From FW021-bin31 sp964422465 (GTDB lineage: Bacteria > Bacteroidota > Bacteroidia > Chitinophagales > Chitinophagaceae): a DNA stretch of 32,379 nucleotides. This document shows positions 14,678 through 23,154 of the stretch, one piece after another. Position 1 is the stretch's first letter. The number at the start of each line of letters is the position of its first letter. The position numbers were made by a program, and so were the translations under genes. Location of the stretch: positions 1-32,379 of the forward strand of contig CAYRBD010000032.1 of assembly GCA_964422465.1 (NCBI GenBank), read 5' to 3'. Below the pieces are notes generated by a model. That model saw nothing but the letters and a program-made list of their open reading frames with translations, was not told where the DNA came from and did no database searches.

Positions 14678-16162
14678 TTATTCTTGCGGCTCTGCATACA
14701 ACCCAAAATCACTCAATGCGATGCAAACCGGTGAGTCTGTTATTCTTAACCTTACCTTATTCGTAGTAACATATTCCGGTAGCTTGATCAACCGATTGGC
14801 GCCTATTCCTGTTGCGATAGCCATTTGCTGCCAATCCCCGTCTTTCCACTGATCAACAGCCGCGGAAGTTATCCTTTGTCCCAATTTAATATTTTCTCTC
14901 AATCGAATAATGTTGAAGGTCTCCGGCTTTTTTAGTTCTACGATAAGCCGGGGTGTATGTACGCTGTCATCCGTACCCCAGTAGCTGTAACGATCTGCAT
15001 CAACCAAATTTTTAGTACCAAATTTTTGGTTGGCTCCTCCCCTTACATTTGAGGGTTTAAAAGTAGCCCCTTCAGCCAGGTTTGTGGAAAAAGTTTTGTG
15101 AATAAGTTCTCCAAAAGTCTTTAAAGTATTTACATCATTTTCACTCAACTGCCCGGTGGTATCAGGAGACAGCCCGATGTCCAGGTTTGCTGCCCGACCT
15201 ACACTGTGAATATAGATATCAAATAATTGCCTGGGGTTTTTCTCCTTCCCTTCCTGGCTGGCATGATAAAACCATCCCGGTCTCAGCGGCATATCACACT
15301 CTGCAGGCATCCAGTATTTCCCATTTCGGGTACCAGTGGGTGAATATTGGTATTGTACATTACCGGGGGTTGGATTGGTGCCATCTATCCCCTCTGGTGT
15401 AAAAGTCTCCCAAGTGGTATCTGCCGCATATCCTTTTTCATTTCCAACCCAGCGCAGGTCCCAGCCGGCATCTGAAAAAATGACTGCACCGGGTTGCATC
15501 TGCCGGACAATATTCCAGGTAGAGTCCCAATCATAATAAGTGGCCCGGTCTATTTTACGGGTTTCATCTGCTCCGCCATAATAACCATCTCCCCCATTTG
15601 CTCCATCAAACCAGACCTCGAACAAGGAACCATAATTTGAATAAAGTTCTTTCAGTTGGGCTCTATAGATATCAATATATTGGGGAGTGCCATAATATTT
15701 ATTATGCCGATCCCAGGGAGAACAATAAATCCCAAATTCCATCCCTTCTTTTTTACAAGCTTCCTCAAAGGCTTTAACCATATCTCCTTTCCCCTCTTTC
15801 CAAGGGCTTTTTGTGATGTTATAATCAGTAGTCTTTGTAGGCCAGAGACAAAATCCATCGTGGTGCTTAGCCACAAAAATGAGTCCCTTGATGCCGGCAG
15901 CTTTCGCAGCAGATACTATTTGATCCGGGTCAAAATCAGTTGGATTAAACTTTTTAGGATCTACATCTCCATATCCCCACTCCTGATCAGTAAAAGTATT
16001 CAATCCAAAATGAACGATGGAGATCATTTCCAGTTCCTGCCATTTCAACTGGCGTTCCGAAGGTAAAGCGCCATAAGTTTCAGGAGGAGAAACATTTTTT
16101 TGAGTACATCCGGCAAATGTGATTCCCAGAATCAGGGAGAATAAAAATAGCTGCTTTCTCAT
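14678..16162 (-). CDS. GH29 alpha-L-fucosidase lipoprotein
   Basis: This 494-residue enzyme releases alpha-linked L-fucose. The N-terminus ends in a lipobox (ITFAGC, Cys19), so it is probably anchored to a membrane, possibly at the surface. The catalytic domain shows MISIVHFGLNTF, IFVAKHHDGFCLWPTK (96-110), YCSPWDRH and FEVWFDGANGG, with nucleophile Asp186. From about residue 375 a discoidin/F5-8-like beta-sandwich follows (FNIIRLRENIKLGQRI ... FGLYAEPQE). The overall look is that of subfamily B, which prefers alpha-1,3/1,4-fucose in Lewis-type structures; this is inferred by pattern only. It is paralogous to the 25261-26778 gene. A 197-base gap with a repeat separates it from the S9 peptidase upstream. 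Confidence 0.93.
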   Translation of the reverse strand: MRKQLFLFSLILGITFAGCTQKNVSPPETYGALPSERQLKWQELEMISIVHFGLNTFTDQEWGYGDVDPKKFNPTDFDPDQIVSAAKAAGIKGLIFVAKHHDGFCLWPTKTTDYNITKSPWKEGKGDMVKAFEEACKKEGMEFGIYCSPWDRHNKYYGTPQYIDIYRAQLKELYSNYGSLFEVWFDGANGGDGYYGGADETRKIDRATYYDWDSTWNIVRQMQPGAVIFSDAGWDLRWVGNEKGYAADTTWETFTPEGIDGTNPTPGNVQYQYSPTGTRNGKYWMPAECDMPLRPGWFYHASQEGKEKNPRQLFDIYIHSVGRAANLDIGLSPDTTGQLSENDVNTLKTFGELIHKTFSTNLAEGATFKPSNVRGGANQKFGTKNLVDADRYSYWGTDDSVHTPRLIVELKKPETFNIIRLRENIKLGQRITSAAVDQWKDGDWQQMAIATGIGANRLIKLPEYVTTNKVRLRITDSPVCIALSDFGLYAEPQE

Positions 16163-16236
16163 AATTATATTTATAAAAATAATTTCATTTATTTCATCCG
16201 GCCAAGATACCTATTTTCCCAACAGAATTATACTAA

Positions 16237-16350
16237 AATATCCACGGTGGTTATCTTTTTGCCACTGAAACACAAAATCCTACGGAAAAACTCTGTGTTT
16301 CTCCGTGCCTCCGTGGCTGTCTGCTCTTTGTCACCCAAAAAAATTCCGTG
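16237..16350. repeat. Intergenic degenerate repeat (CTCyGTG / CACrGAG units)
   Basis: Three near-identical heptamers lie in a row: CTCTGTG (16291-16297), CTCCGTG (16301-16307) and CTCCGTG (16309-16315). They are flanked by TGCCACTG on one side and by CCGTGGC copies at 16311-16317 and about 16348. Read on the other strand it is the CCACGGAGGCACGGAGAAAC type of sequence that I recall between genes in environmental bacterial genomes. It occupies most of the 197-base gap between the S9 peptidase and the GH29 gene and breaks the otherwise tight gene spacing. It has no coding potential. Confidence 0.5.
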
Positions 16351-16359
16351 GCAATCTTA

Positions 16360-18411
16360 TCAGAGCGTCTCCCGCAGCCATTTAAAAAACTCCTTCTGCC
16401 ATACCAGGGCATCCTGGGGTTTTAGTACCCAGTGGTTCTCCTCCGGGAAATACAACAATTTGCTCTTGATCCCCTGAAGCTGTGCCGCTTGAAAAGCTTC
16501 GAGCCCCTGCTCTACGGGAACTCTGAAATCTTTCCCTCCCTGGATAATCAGGATTGGCGTATTCCACTTATCAACAAAATTACTGGGATTAAATTCCTTA
16601 TAACTCCGTTGAGCCGCCTTGTTGTTTTTATCCCAATAGGGTCCGCCAATATCCCAATTGGCAAACCACATTTCTTCTGTGGTACCGTACCAGCTTTTCA
16701 GGTCAAAGAGTCCGTCATGGGCAATAAAAGTTTTAAACCTGTTATGGTGAATACCAGCCAGCATATAAACGGAATATCCGCCGTAGCTCGCGCCTACACA
16801 GCCCAAACGACTGGTATCTACAAAAGGCAATTCAGCAATGGAGTCAATGGCAGAAAAATAATCCTGCATCGCCTGTCCACCCCAGTCTTTACTGATTTCT
16901 TCATTCCATTTTACGCCAAAGCCGGGTAATCCCCGTCGGTTAGGAGCAACGATAATATAACCGTTTGCCGCCATCAGTTGAAAATTCCACCGAAAAGAAT
17001 AAAACTGAGACACCTCTGACTGAGGACCACCCTGGCAATACAAAAGCGTAGGATACTTTTTGGCCGGATCAAAATCAGGAGGATAAATGACCCAAACCAG
17101 TTCTTCCTTGTCATCAGTGGTACGCACCCACCGGCCTTCGATCTTACCCATACTCAACTGATTATAAACATCATCATTCACATGAGTAAGCGCTATCATA
17201 GAAGGGCTTCCAACAGGATAGGTAAATATTTCTGTGGCATGATTCATATCCTGGCGGGCTAATACCAGCGTATCCGCTTGTTGTCCAACAATCTGGCCCA
17301 CATCATAGCGACCCTCAGTAAGCTGTTCTACCACCGGATTCATCTTAGCCAATAGATTTTTCGGAACTTTCACTCTAAAAAGCTGGATAGTCCCTTTGAC
17401 AGGAGCGGTAAAAAACAGCGTTGAGCCGTCCGCACTCCAACGAAAGCTGTTTACTGTACCATCCCAGGCACCTGTCAGGTTGAAAGCCAGTTTCCGATCT
17501 ACCTCCATCACCATCAAGTCATTTTTATCCGATTCATATCCATCGGTACTCATGCCGCACCAGGCAAGTCTTTTCCCGTCCGGACTGAAAGCAGGCTGCG
17601 TATCGTAACCTTTCCTGCCTTCGGTAAGATTGGTCGTTTTACCTGTCCCCAGGTTGTATTCATAAATATCCGTGTTGGTACTAATGGCATTGGCTTTCCC
17701 ATACTTTTTCTTGGATACATATAAAATGGATTGCCCATCCGGCGACCAGATAAAATCTTCTGCTCCTCCGAATGGCTGTTGAGGACAATTATAAGGTTCT
17801 CCCTGCATTATATCTACCGGTGTACCTATTTTACCTGTGCTGTCATTATAAGTAGCATAAAATACATGGGAGAATGTTCCATCAAACCACTGATCCCAGT
17901 GCCGATACATCAGATTAGTATAAATCTGTACATTAGATTTCTGCAGGCGGGGATGAAAATCCTTTCCAAATACTTTCTTCATTTTTACCTTTCTTGAAAA
18001 AAGGATATAGTTTCCATCCGGGGAAATACGAATGTGGTTCATTTTCTCCTGGGCTCTGGTAACCGGGTGAGCTTCGTTCCCGTCTGCATTTATGATCCAA
18101 AGTTGCCCGTCAGCGGTATAACCAATTTTCCCATTCTCCAATAGTTGCATATCACTGCCGGAAGGTATCGAATCGGGAAGCGCCCTGTCCTCTCCATCGC
18201 TCAGAGAAATGGTATGGAACGTACTTGTTCCTCTATTTTCCTCCATATTATATCGCTGTACACTATAAAACACTTGTCCTTGCGGTGTCAGTATTCCGGG
18301 GGTAACCCGACCCAATTTCCAAAGCAATTCGGGGGTCATCTTTTGCTGTGCGGAGGTAGATACTGCTGTCACTAACATACTTATTCCTAATATAAGAGAT
18401 GAAAACCTCAT
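16360..18411 (-). CDS. Secreted S9 family serine peptidase (prolyl oligopeptidase type)
   Basis: This 683-residue exported peptidase opens with a signal peptide (MRFSSLILGISMLVTAVSTS, then AQQ). About residues 40-400 form a WD40/TolB-like beta-propeller, visible as repeated stretches such as RISPDGNYILFSRK, FIWSPDGQSILYVS and AFSPDGKRLAWCG. The C-terminal alpha/beta-hydrolase domain has the triad Ser542 (GCVGASYGGYSVYM), Asp628 (IIQGGKDFRVP) and His660 (FPEENHWVLKP). The layout is that of S9C dipeptidyl/acyl-aminoacyl peptidases. It is in the PUL operon, 54 bases after the GH20 gene, which suggests trimming the peptide part of a glycoprotein substrate. The exact specificity is unknown. Confidence 0.94.
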   Translation of the reverse strand: MRFSSLILGISMLVTAVSTSAQQKMTPELLWKLGRVTPGILTPQGQVFYSVQRYNMEENRGTSTFHTISLSDGEDRALPDSIPSGSDMQLLENGKIGYTADGQLWIINADGNEAHPVTRAQEKMNHIRISPDGNYILFSRKVKMKKVFGKDFHPRLQKSNVQIYTNLMYRHWDQWFDGTFSHVFYATYNDSTGKIGTPVDIMQGEPYNCPQQPFGGAEDFIWSPDGQSILYVSKKKYGKANAISTNTDIYEYNLGTGKTTNLTEGRKGYDTQPAFSPDGKRLAWCGMSTDGYESDKNDLMVMEVDRKLAFNLTGAWDGTVNSFRWSADGSTLFFTAPVKGTIQLFRVKVPKNLLAKMNPVVEQLTEGRYDVGQIVGQQADTLVLARQDMNHATEIFTYPVGSPSMIALTHVNDDVYNQLSMGKIEGRWVRTTDDKEELVWVIYPPDFDPAKKYPTLLYCQGGPQSEVSQFYSFRWNFQLMAANGYIIVAPNRRGLPGFGVKWNEEISKDWGGQAMQDYFSAIDSIAELPFVDTSRLGCVGASYGGYSVYMLAGIHHNRFKTFIAHDGLFDLKSWYGTTEEMWFANWDIGGPYWDKNNKAAQRSYKEFNPSNFVDKWNTPILIIQGGKDFRVPVEQGLEAFQAAQLQGIKSKLLYFPEENHWVLKPQDALVWQKEFFKWLRETL

Positions 18412-18465
18412 CTTGAAAAAAGTTTTAAAAGTTTAAGATACAATAAAATAGCGAATTTCCTTTTA

Positions 18466-20328
18466 TTATTTTGTTTTTAACCTGCTTAAAGGATAATTAA
18501 TTTGATGGCCTGCCGGTTTCCCCTCTGAATAAGTTACCAGCCTTATCTCCGATGCGCCTTTTGGGATTCGTAGTGGGTAGCCTTCATATTTGGAAGAAAA
18601 CAGATCAGGGTTGGTTCCATCGAAAGTATAATAAATATCCAATCCGGGAACTTCAGAAGTTAAACTTACTTTTAATTCTCCTTCTTCTTCTTTTCCGGAT
18701 ATAACGGGATCAAACATGCTGCATGCATATTTGATCCGGGAGGCAGCCAGGTAAGGTAATTGAGCAATCACCCGGCGGGTAAAGTTCTTCCATGTACTTT
18801 GGGTTCCCCAAAAGACTTCCGCTGCAGCAAGGGCTCGCGGCCAGGTCATGTATTCGGCATGGCGAATGTTGGGGACATACTCTGTCCACAAGCAGGCTTC
18901 TCCGCCTAAAACCATCTGAGAATTTGCTCCTTTTGGAAGAATATGAGTAGAATAGCATTCTTTAATTCTTGTCATCCCCGGGCCTGCCGGTTCCACTAGA
19001 GGGTCTCCCTGAAGTTGGCTGATATACATACTCCCGTAGGGGCTCATGATAACAGGGTGTCCCATCTGTGTAGCTTTAATACCACCCTGCATGCCACGCC
19101 AGCTCATAACGGTAGCCTCCGGCGCCAGTCCGCCCTCCAAAATTTCATCCCAGCCAATCATCTTCTTCCCTTTAGACAAAATCAGTTTTTCCAATTTCTT
19201 CTCAAAATAACTTTGCAAACCTGCCGGCGTCTTAATGCCTTCTTTCTTCATCAGCGCGGTATCCTTTGGATCCTTTGTCCAGAATTTTCGATTAGCTTCA
19301 TCCCCGCCCACATGAATATATTGAGATGGGAAAAGGGCGGCCACTTGTGTAAAAATCTTATCCAATATCTGCCAAGTAGAATCATTGGCTACACAGAGGG
19401 CATTATCTATGCTGTCCGGTGCATATTGTGGCCATACCGGATAATGCTCTTTTGTGCAGGAAAGGTTGGGATAGGAGGCAATTAAAGCCAAACTGTGACC
19501 GGGAACATCAATTTCGGGTAGAATGCTTACAAACCGCATTCGGGCATAGGCCACTATTTCTCTAATGTCATCCTGAGAATAAAAACCTCCGGCAGTAGCC
19601 TTTTCTCCCGGCTGAGGACCTGCAAAAGTACCCCATTTCCCAATTCTCTTTACTCGCCAGGCTCCTGTTTCTGTAAGTTTTGGCAGGCCCTTTATTTCAA
19701 TACGCCATCCCTGGTCGTCTGTCAGGTGCCAGTGAAAAACATTGTATTTGTATTTGGCCATTTCATCAATATATTGCTCTACTTCTTCTTTTGAGAAGAA
19801 ATGCCGACTCACATCCAGCATGAGTCCCCGCCATTTGAATGCAGGGTAATCCATAATATCCACACAAGGGGCTTCCCAGGTTATATGTTTTACTACCGTA
19901 TCGCTTTCTATTGGTGCTGGAAAAAGTTGTTTTAAAGTTTGTAGTCCATAAAACAAACCATGTGGCGTATTGGCTGAAATCAGGACTTTTTTAGGAGTGG
20001 TTTTCAGGAGATAGCCTTCTTCTCCCAGAGTAGAATCATAAACGGCATTGATAGTAAGTTTAATAAGGTTAGTGGGTTCAGCACTTTTATCAGAAACTTT
20101 TAGGAGATAGCCGGTGCTTTGTGCTATTTCTTTAGCGAATAGATGGGCTACTTCCTTCAAAGAATTGTCAACAAAAAGAATTCGCGTCCCGGAGTTTAAA
20201 GTAAAATGTCCTTCCCTAACCACAGCAGATACCGGTGTGGGAATGATGTGGAGAGATGGTTGTGCAATGGAAACTTTTACAACAAGAGTGATTAAACACG
20301 TAATTACAACCCTATATACTATCTTCAT
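18466..20328 (-). CDS. GH20 beta-N-acetylhexosaminidase
   Basis: This enzyme removes terminal beta-linked GlcNAc or GalNAc by substrate-assisted catalysis. The 620-residue product has a signal peptide (ending VKVSIAQ), an N-terminal GH20b domain (about 25-155), and the catalytic barrel with DYPAFKWRGLMLDVSRHFF, FHWHLTDDQGWRIEIK (198-213), ILPEIDVPGHS (269-279) and the catalytic pair Asp343-Glu344 in HVGGDEANRKFW. A C-terminal chitobiase-like sandwich (YYTFDGTNPDL..., from about 560) ends it. Its start overlaps the end of the sulfatase gene by 17 bases, showing a tight operon. Together they could desulfate and then remove HexNAc residues. Confidence 0.95.
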   Translation of the reverse strand: MKIVYRVVITCLITLVVKVSIAQPSLHIIPTPVSAVVREGHFTLNSGTRILFVDNSLKEVAHLFAKEIAQSTGYLLKVSDKSAEPTNLIKLTINAVYDSTLGEEGYLLKTTPKKVLISANTPHGLFYGLQTLKQLFPAPIESDTVVKHITWEAPCVDIMDYPAFKWRGLMLDVSRHFFSKEEVEQYIDEMAKYKYNVFHWHLTDDQGWRIEIKGLPKLTETGAWRVKRIGKWGTFAGPQPGEKATAGGFYSQDDIREIVAYARMRFVSILPEIDVPGHSLALIASYPNLSCTKEHYPVWPQYAPDSIDNALCVANDSTWQILDKIFTQVAALFPSQYIHVGGDEANRKFWTKDPKDTALMKKEGIKTPAGLQSYFEKKLEKLILSKGKKMIGWDEILEGGLAPEATVMSWRGMQGGIKATQMGHPVIMSPYGSMYISQLQGDPLVEPAGPGMTRIKECYSTHILPKGANSQMVLGGEACLWTEYVPNIRHAEYMTWPRALAAAEVFWGTQSTWKNFTRRVIAQLPYLAASRIKYACSMFDPVISGKEEEGELKVSLTSEVPGLDIYYTFDGTNPDLFSSKYEGYPLRIPKGASEIRLVTYSEGKPAGHQINYPLSRLKTK

Positions 20329-21862
20329 ATCTTTTCATCTGTATCTTTAACTGATGGGACATTGAATCCTGTACCTGCTTATATTCCGGATCCCCATATA
20401 CATTATTCAGTTCCAGGGAATCTTTTTTCAAATCATACAACTCCCATTCTTTATTTTCATAAAAATAAATCAATTTGTAATCTTTGGAGCGCACGCCCAC
20501 ATGCTTTGCCACGTTATGCTCTCCTCCGGAAGCATAATAGTGATAATACACATATTTACGCCAGTCGTTTGGCACCTTTCCTTCCAAAACAGGCAGGAAG
20601 CTTCTTCCCTGCATGTCATCGGGTATTTGACCACCGGCAGCATCAATTAAAGTTTCTCCTATATCCAGATTCATAACCGGGACGTCGCTTACCGTTCCGG
20701 GTTTAACAACTCCCGGCCAACGAACAATCAACGGAGTACGAAAAGATTCTTTATACATAAATCGCTTATCAAACCAACCATGCTCGCCCAGATAGAAACC
20801 CTGATCAGAGGTATAAATGACAATGGTATTTTTATCTAAATGATTTTTCTTCAGATACTCCATCACCCTGCCCACATTATCATCTACTGACTGGATGGTA
20901 CGTAAATAGTCTTTTATAAACCGCTGGTATTTCCAACGCGTCAATTCCTTTCCTTTCAGATCCGCTTTCCTGAAAGCATCATTTCGGGGTTTATAAGCCT
21001 TTAGAAATTCTTGTTGTTCTTCTTTAGTCAGGCGACCAAAAACATTTCTCCAAAGGTTATCATAGCGATGTTTGGTTTGGGGAAACATTTCTTCCTTCAG
21101 GTCATAATTGGGAGAGAGCCATTTGCTGATCTCCATCTTTTGTTCATGTGCAGCCCGGGTTCGCGTGCTGTAATCATCGAATAAGGTCGGAGGATAGGGA
21201 ATCGTAACAGAGTCAAACTCATTCAAATATTTTATAGCCGGCATCCAGTCGCGATGAGGGGCCTTATTCCAAACCAGAATACAAAAGGGTTTGGTCGTAT
21301 CCCGCTGGTCCATCCATTGAATTGCGTCATCGGTTATCAAGTCGGTTACATAGCCCTGTTCGCGAACGGTATCCCCATTCATGTGAATGAAATCAGGCTG
21401 ATAATAATCGCCCTGCCCCGGTACTATCTTCCAATAATCAAATCCGGTAGGTTTGGTAAACAAATGCCATTTACCAATTAAGGCAGTCTGATAACCGGCT
21501 TTTCGCAATTGTTTGGGAAAGGTAGTCTGCGAACCATCAAAAAGGTCTCCGATCTTAGCTACGCTGCTCTTATTACTGAATTTCCCGCTAATAATAGAAG
21601 CCCGGCTGGGAGCACATAAAGAATTATTGACAAATGCATGTCTGAACAACATTCCCTGAGCTGCCAGGCTATCAATATACGGCGTATGATTCAGTCCATA
21701 ACCATAAGCACTAATGGCCTGATAACCATGATCATCGCTCATAATGAAGACAATATTGGGTCTCTCGGGTTTGGTGTTTTTCTTTTGAACCTGCCGGCAG
21801 GAAAACAAACTTCCTAAGGTCAGAAAAATAGTAAAGTAAACAAGGCGTCGATATGCTTTCAT
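20312..21862 (-). CDS. Formylglycine-dependent sulfatase lipoprotein
   Basis: This 516-residue S1 sulfatase removes sulfate esters. It has a lipobox (LGSLFSC, Cys22), metal-binding Asp residues in IVFIMSDDHG (43-44), and the CxPSR motif in NNSLCAPSRASIISG with Cys83, which must be converted to formylglycine. ALIGKWHL, YTSDQGFYLGEHGWFDKRFMY and PLIVRWPG follow, as in N-acetylglucosamine-6-sulfatase-like groups; that subfamily guess is weak. It lies 21 bases after GH16 and overlaps GH20 by 17 bases, which fits removal of sulfate from HexNAc ahead of the hexosaminidase. No sulfatase-maturating enzyme is in the window. Confidence 0.93.
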   Translation of the reverse strand: MKAYRRLVYFTIFLTLGSLFSCRQVQKKNTKPERPNIVFIMSDDHGYQAISAYGYGLNHTPYIDSLAAQGMLFRHAFVNNSLCAPSRASIISGKFSNKSSVAKIGDLFDGSQTTFPKQLRKAGYQTALIGKWHLFTKPTGFDYWKIVPGQGDYYQPDFIHMNGDTVREQGYVTDLITDDAIQWMDQRDTTKPFCILVWNKAPHRDWMPAIKYLNEFDSVTIPYPPTLFDDYSTRTRAAHEQKMEISKWLSPNYDLKEEMFPQTKHRYDNLWRNVFGRLTKEEQQEFLKAYKPRNDAFRKADLKGKELTRWKYQRFIKDYLRTIQSVDDNVGRVMEYLKKNHLDKNTIVIYTSDQGFYLGEHGWFDKRFMYKESFRTPLIVRWPGVVKPGTVSDVPVMNLDIGETLIDAAGGQIPDDMQGRSFLPVLEGKVPNDWRKYVYYHYYASGGEHNVAKHVGVRSKDYKLIYFYENKEWELYDLKKDSLELNNVYGDPEYKQVQDSMSHQLKIQMKRYEDSI

Positions 21863-21883
21863 AAAGCAAATTTAAGATTTAAG

Positions 21884-22669
21884 TTAAAAAGCGTAAAATT
21901 TTACCCAGTCGATTTCCATTTCTACCGGCAGGTCTGAAGGGTCCACTTTGCCTACCCAACTCCCTCCAAGTTGCATATCAATCAACAGATAATACTTGTG
22001 TTTATTGAAGGGGTATTGTCCTTTTTTATTTGTTTGAATACGGGGATAGGTAAAAGTCTTTTTCCCATTGACAAAAAACACCAGGCTATCCGGATAGTTT
22101 TCTAAGGCATAAGTATTAAATTCATGCGGCTTTATTGGAGCTGTAACATGAGAAAGCGGGTTGTTCTTTATTCCCAATTTCAAGGTATAGTTTGAATGTA
22201 CAGTTTGGTAAACAATGGAATCACCATTTAGCCGTTCCATGATATCTATTTCTCCGCCATTAGGCCAGGGGGTATTTTCAGGTAACATCCAAAAGGCGGG
22301 CCAGGCCCCCTGCGCATCCTGAAACTTTGCCCGTATTTCTATCCGGCCATAGCCAAAAGCTTTTTTACCTTTGGTATATACTCCGCCCGTAATCCACCGG
22401 GCTGTATCTCCCGGCAAGCTGTTATTTACGATCCCCCGCAGAACCAATTTCCCATCGCGCACAGCATAACAACTGTCAAAGTCGCTCATGTGCCGATTCC
22501 AATCGCTTCTTCCACGCGGTATTTTAGACCATTTGGCAGTTTCAAAATGACCGGATTGATTAAACTCAGCTGCCCAGCTCGGTTTTTGGTTCCGTTCGTG
22601 AGTCTTTTTAGAAACAGAACAGGAAAATAGAAAAAGGGTAAGAAAAGACAAGGGGATGTAAAACTTCAT
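21884..22669 (-). CDS. GH16 endo-acting glycanase lipoprotein
   Basis: This 261-residue enzyme is a surface-type lipoprotein (lipobox LFLFSC, Cys17) with a single GH16 jelly-roll domain. Landmarks are ITGGVYTKGKKAFGYGRIEIRAKF, AWPAFWMLPEN and the catalytic GGEIDIMERLNGD, with nucleophile Glu140, Asp142 and acid/base Glu145. The extra residue in EIDIME is the laminarinase-like (GH16_3 type) form. GH16 enzymes cut internally in beta-galactans or beta-glucans. Some Bacteroidota GH16_3 members are endo-beta-1,4-galactosidases on O-glycan poly-LacNAc chains, and the neighbouring fucosidase, hexosaminidase and sulfatase genes favour that role; this is inference. No binding module is attached. Confidence 0.92.
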   Translation of the reverse strand: MKFYIPLSFLTLFLFSCSVSKKTHERNQKPSWAAEFNQSGHFETAKWSKIPRGRSDWNRHMSDFDSCYAVRDGKLVLRGIVNNSLPGDTARWITGGVYTKGKKAFGYGRIEIRAKFQDAQGAWPAFWMLPENTPWPNGGEIDIMERLNGDSIVYQTVHSNYTLKLGIKNNPLSHVTAPIKPHEFNTYALENYPDSLVFFVNGKKTFTYPRIQTNKKGQYPFNKHKYYLLIDMQLGGSWVGKVDPSDLPVEMEIDWVKFYAF

Positions 22670-22690
22670 GATTTATGTCAGTTGAATTTA

Positions 22691-22957
22691 TTATTTACGG
22701 GAATAATGTCCATAGCAAGAATAAATATAAATATTTTTATCTGTTATTTTATAAATGAGCCGATGCTCTTGATTAATCCTTCTGGACCAATAACCACTCA
22801 ATTTCCCTTTCAATGCTTCTGGCTTTCCCACTTCTGAGAATGGTTATTTTTGAATATTATCAATCAATTCAAAAATCTTGAAAACGAGTTTCGGGTTAGC
22901 AAATTTAAATTTTCTTACCTGACTCATTGCATCGGGAGAAAAGACAATATTTCGCAT
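22691..22957 (-). pseudogene. YoeB/Txe-family toxin, interrupted by an in-frame stop
   Basis: Read on the minus strand from the ATG at 22957, the frame gives 37 residues starting MRNIVFSPDAM and ending LIDNIQK, then TAA (22844-22846). It then continues without a frame change for 50 more residues to TAA at 22691. The second part holds the YoeB signature PFSEVGKPEALKGKLSGYWS then RRINQEHRLIYKI and a final GHY. By alignment with E. coli YoeB (84 residues), the stop replaces the residue before PF. All three catalytic residues (E46, R65 and H83 in E. coli) lie after it and are still present. YoeB cleaves mRNA at the ribosome; this copy should be inactive unless the stop is read through. It starts 14 bases after the putative antitoxin gene. 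Confidence 0.85.
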
Positions 22958-22971
22958 CAGATTATAGTCAA

Positions 22972-23130
22972 CTATTCTTTAAGATAATCTTCAAACTCTT
23001 CCATTGTAAAAGAAATTCCTTTCCCAGCCTGAATCTCATCTGCAGATTTTTTTATACGTTTAATAAATGCCTCAGGTAATTCCTCATCTTCCGATAACGA
23101 TTTTTCCTTAATAACAATCGTAAATTCCAT
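22972..23130 (-). CDS. Putative short antitoxin paired with the broken YoeB-like toxin
   Basis: This small ORF encodes 52 residues beginning MEFTIVIKEK and ending MEEFEDYLKE, with an acidic overall character (SLSEDEELPE near residue 15). It lies directly upstream of the YoeB-like reading frame, 14 bases apart on the same strand, the normal antitoxin-first order. It is not a recognisable full YefM/Phd protein, which is usually 80-90 residues. The C-terminal pattern FIKRIKKSADEIQAGKG...MEEFEDYL resembles antitoxin-like proteins found with Txe/YoeB toxins. No in-frame start lies upstream. The antitoxin call rests mainly on position. It is 24 bases after the sulfatase stop, inside the PUL. Confidence 0.6.
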   Translation of the reverse strand: MEFTIVIKEKSLSEDEELPEAFIKRIKKSADEIQAGKGISFTMEEFEDYLKE

Positions 23131-23154
23131 ACGAAGATAACAAAATAAAAACTT

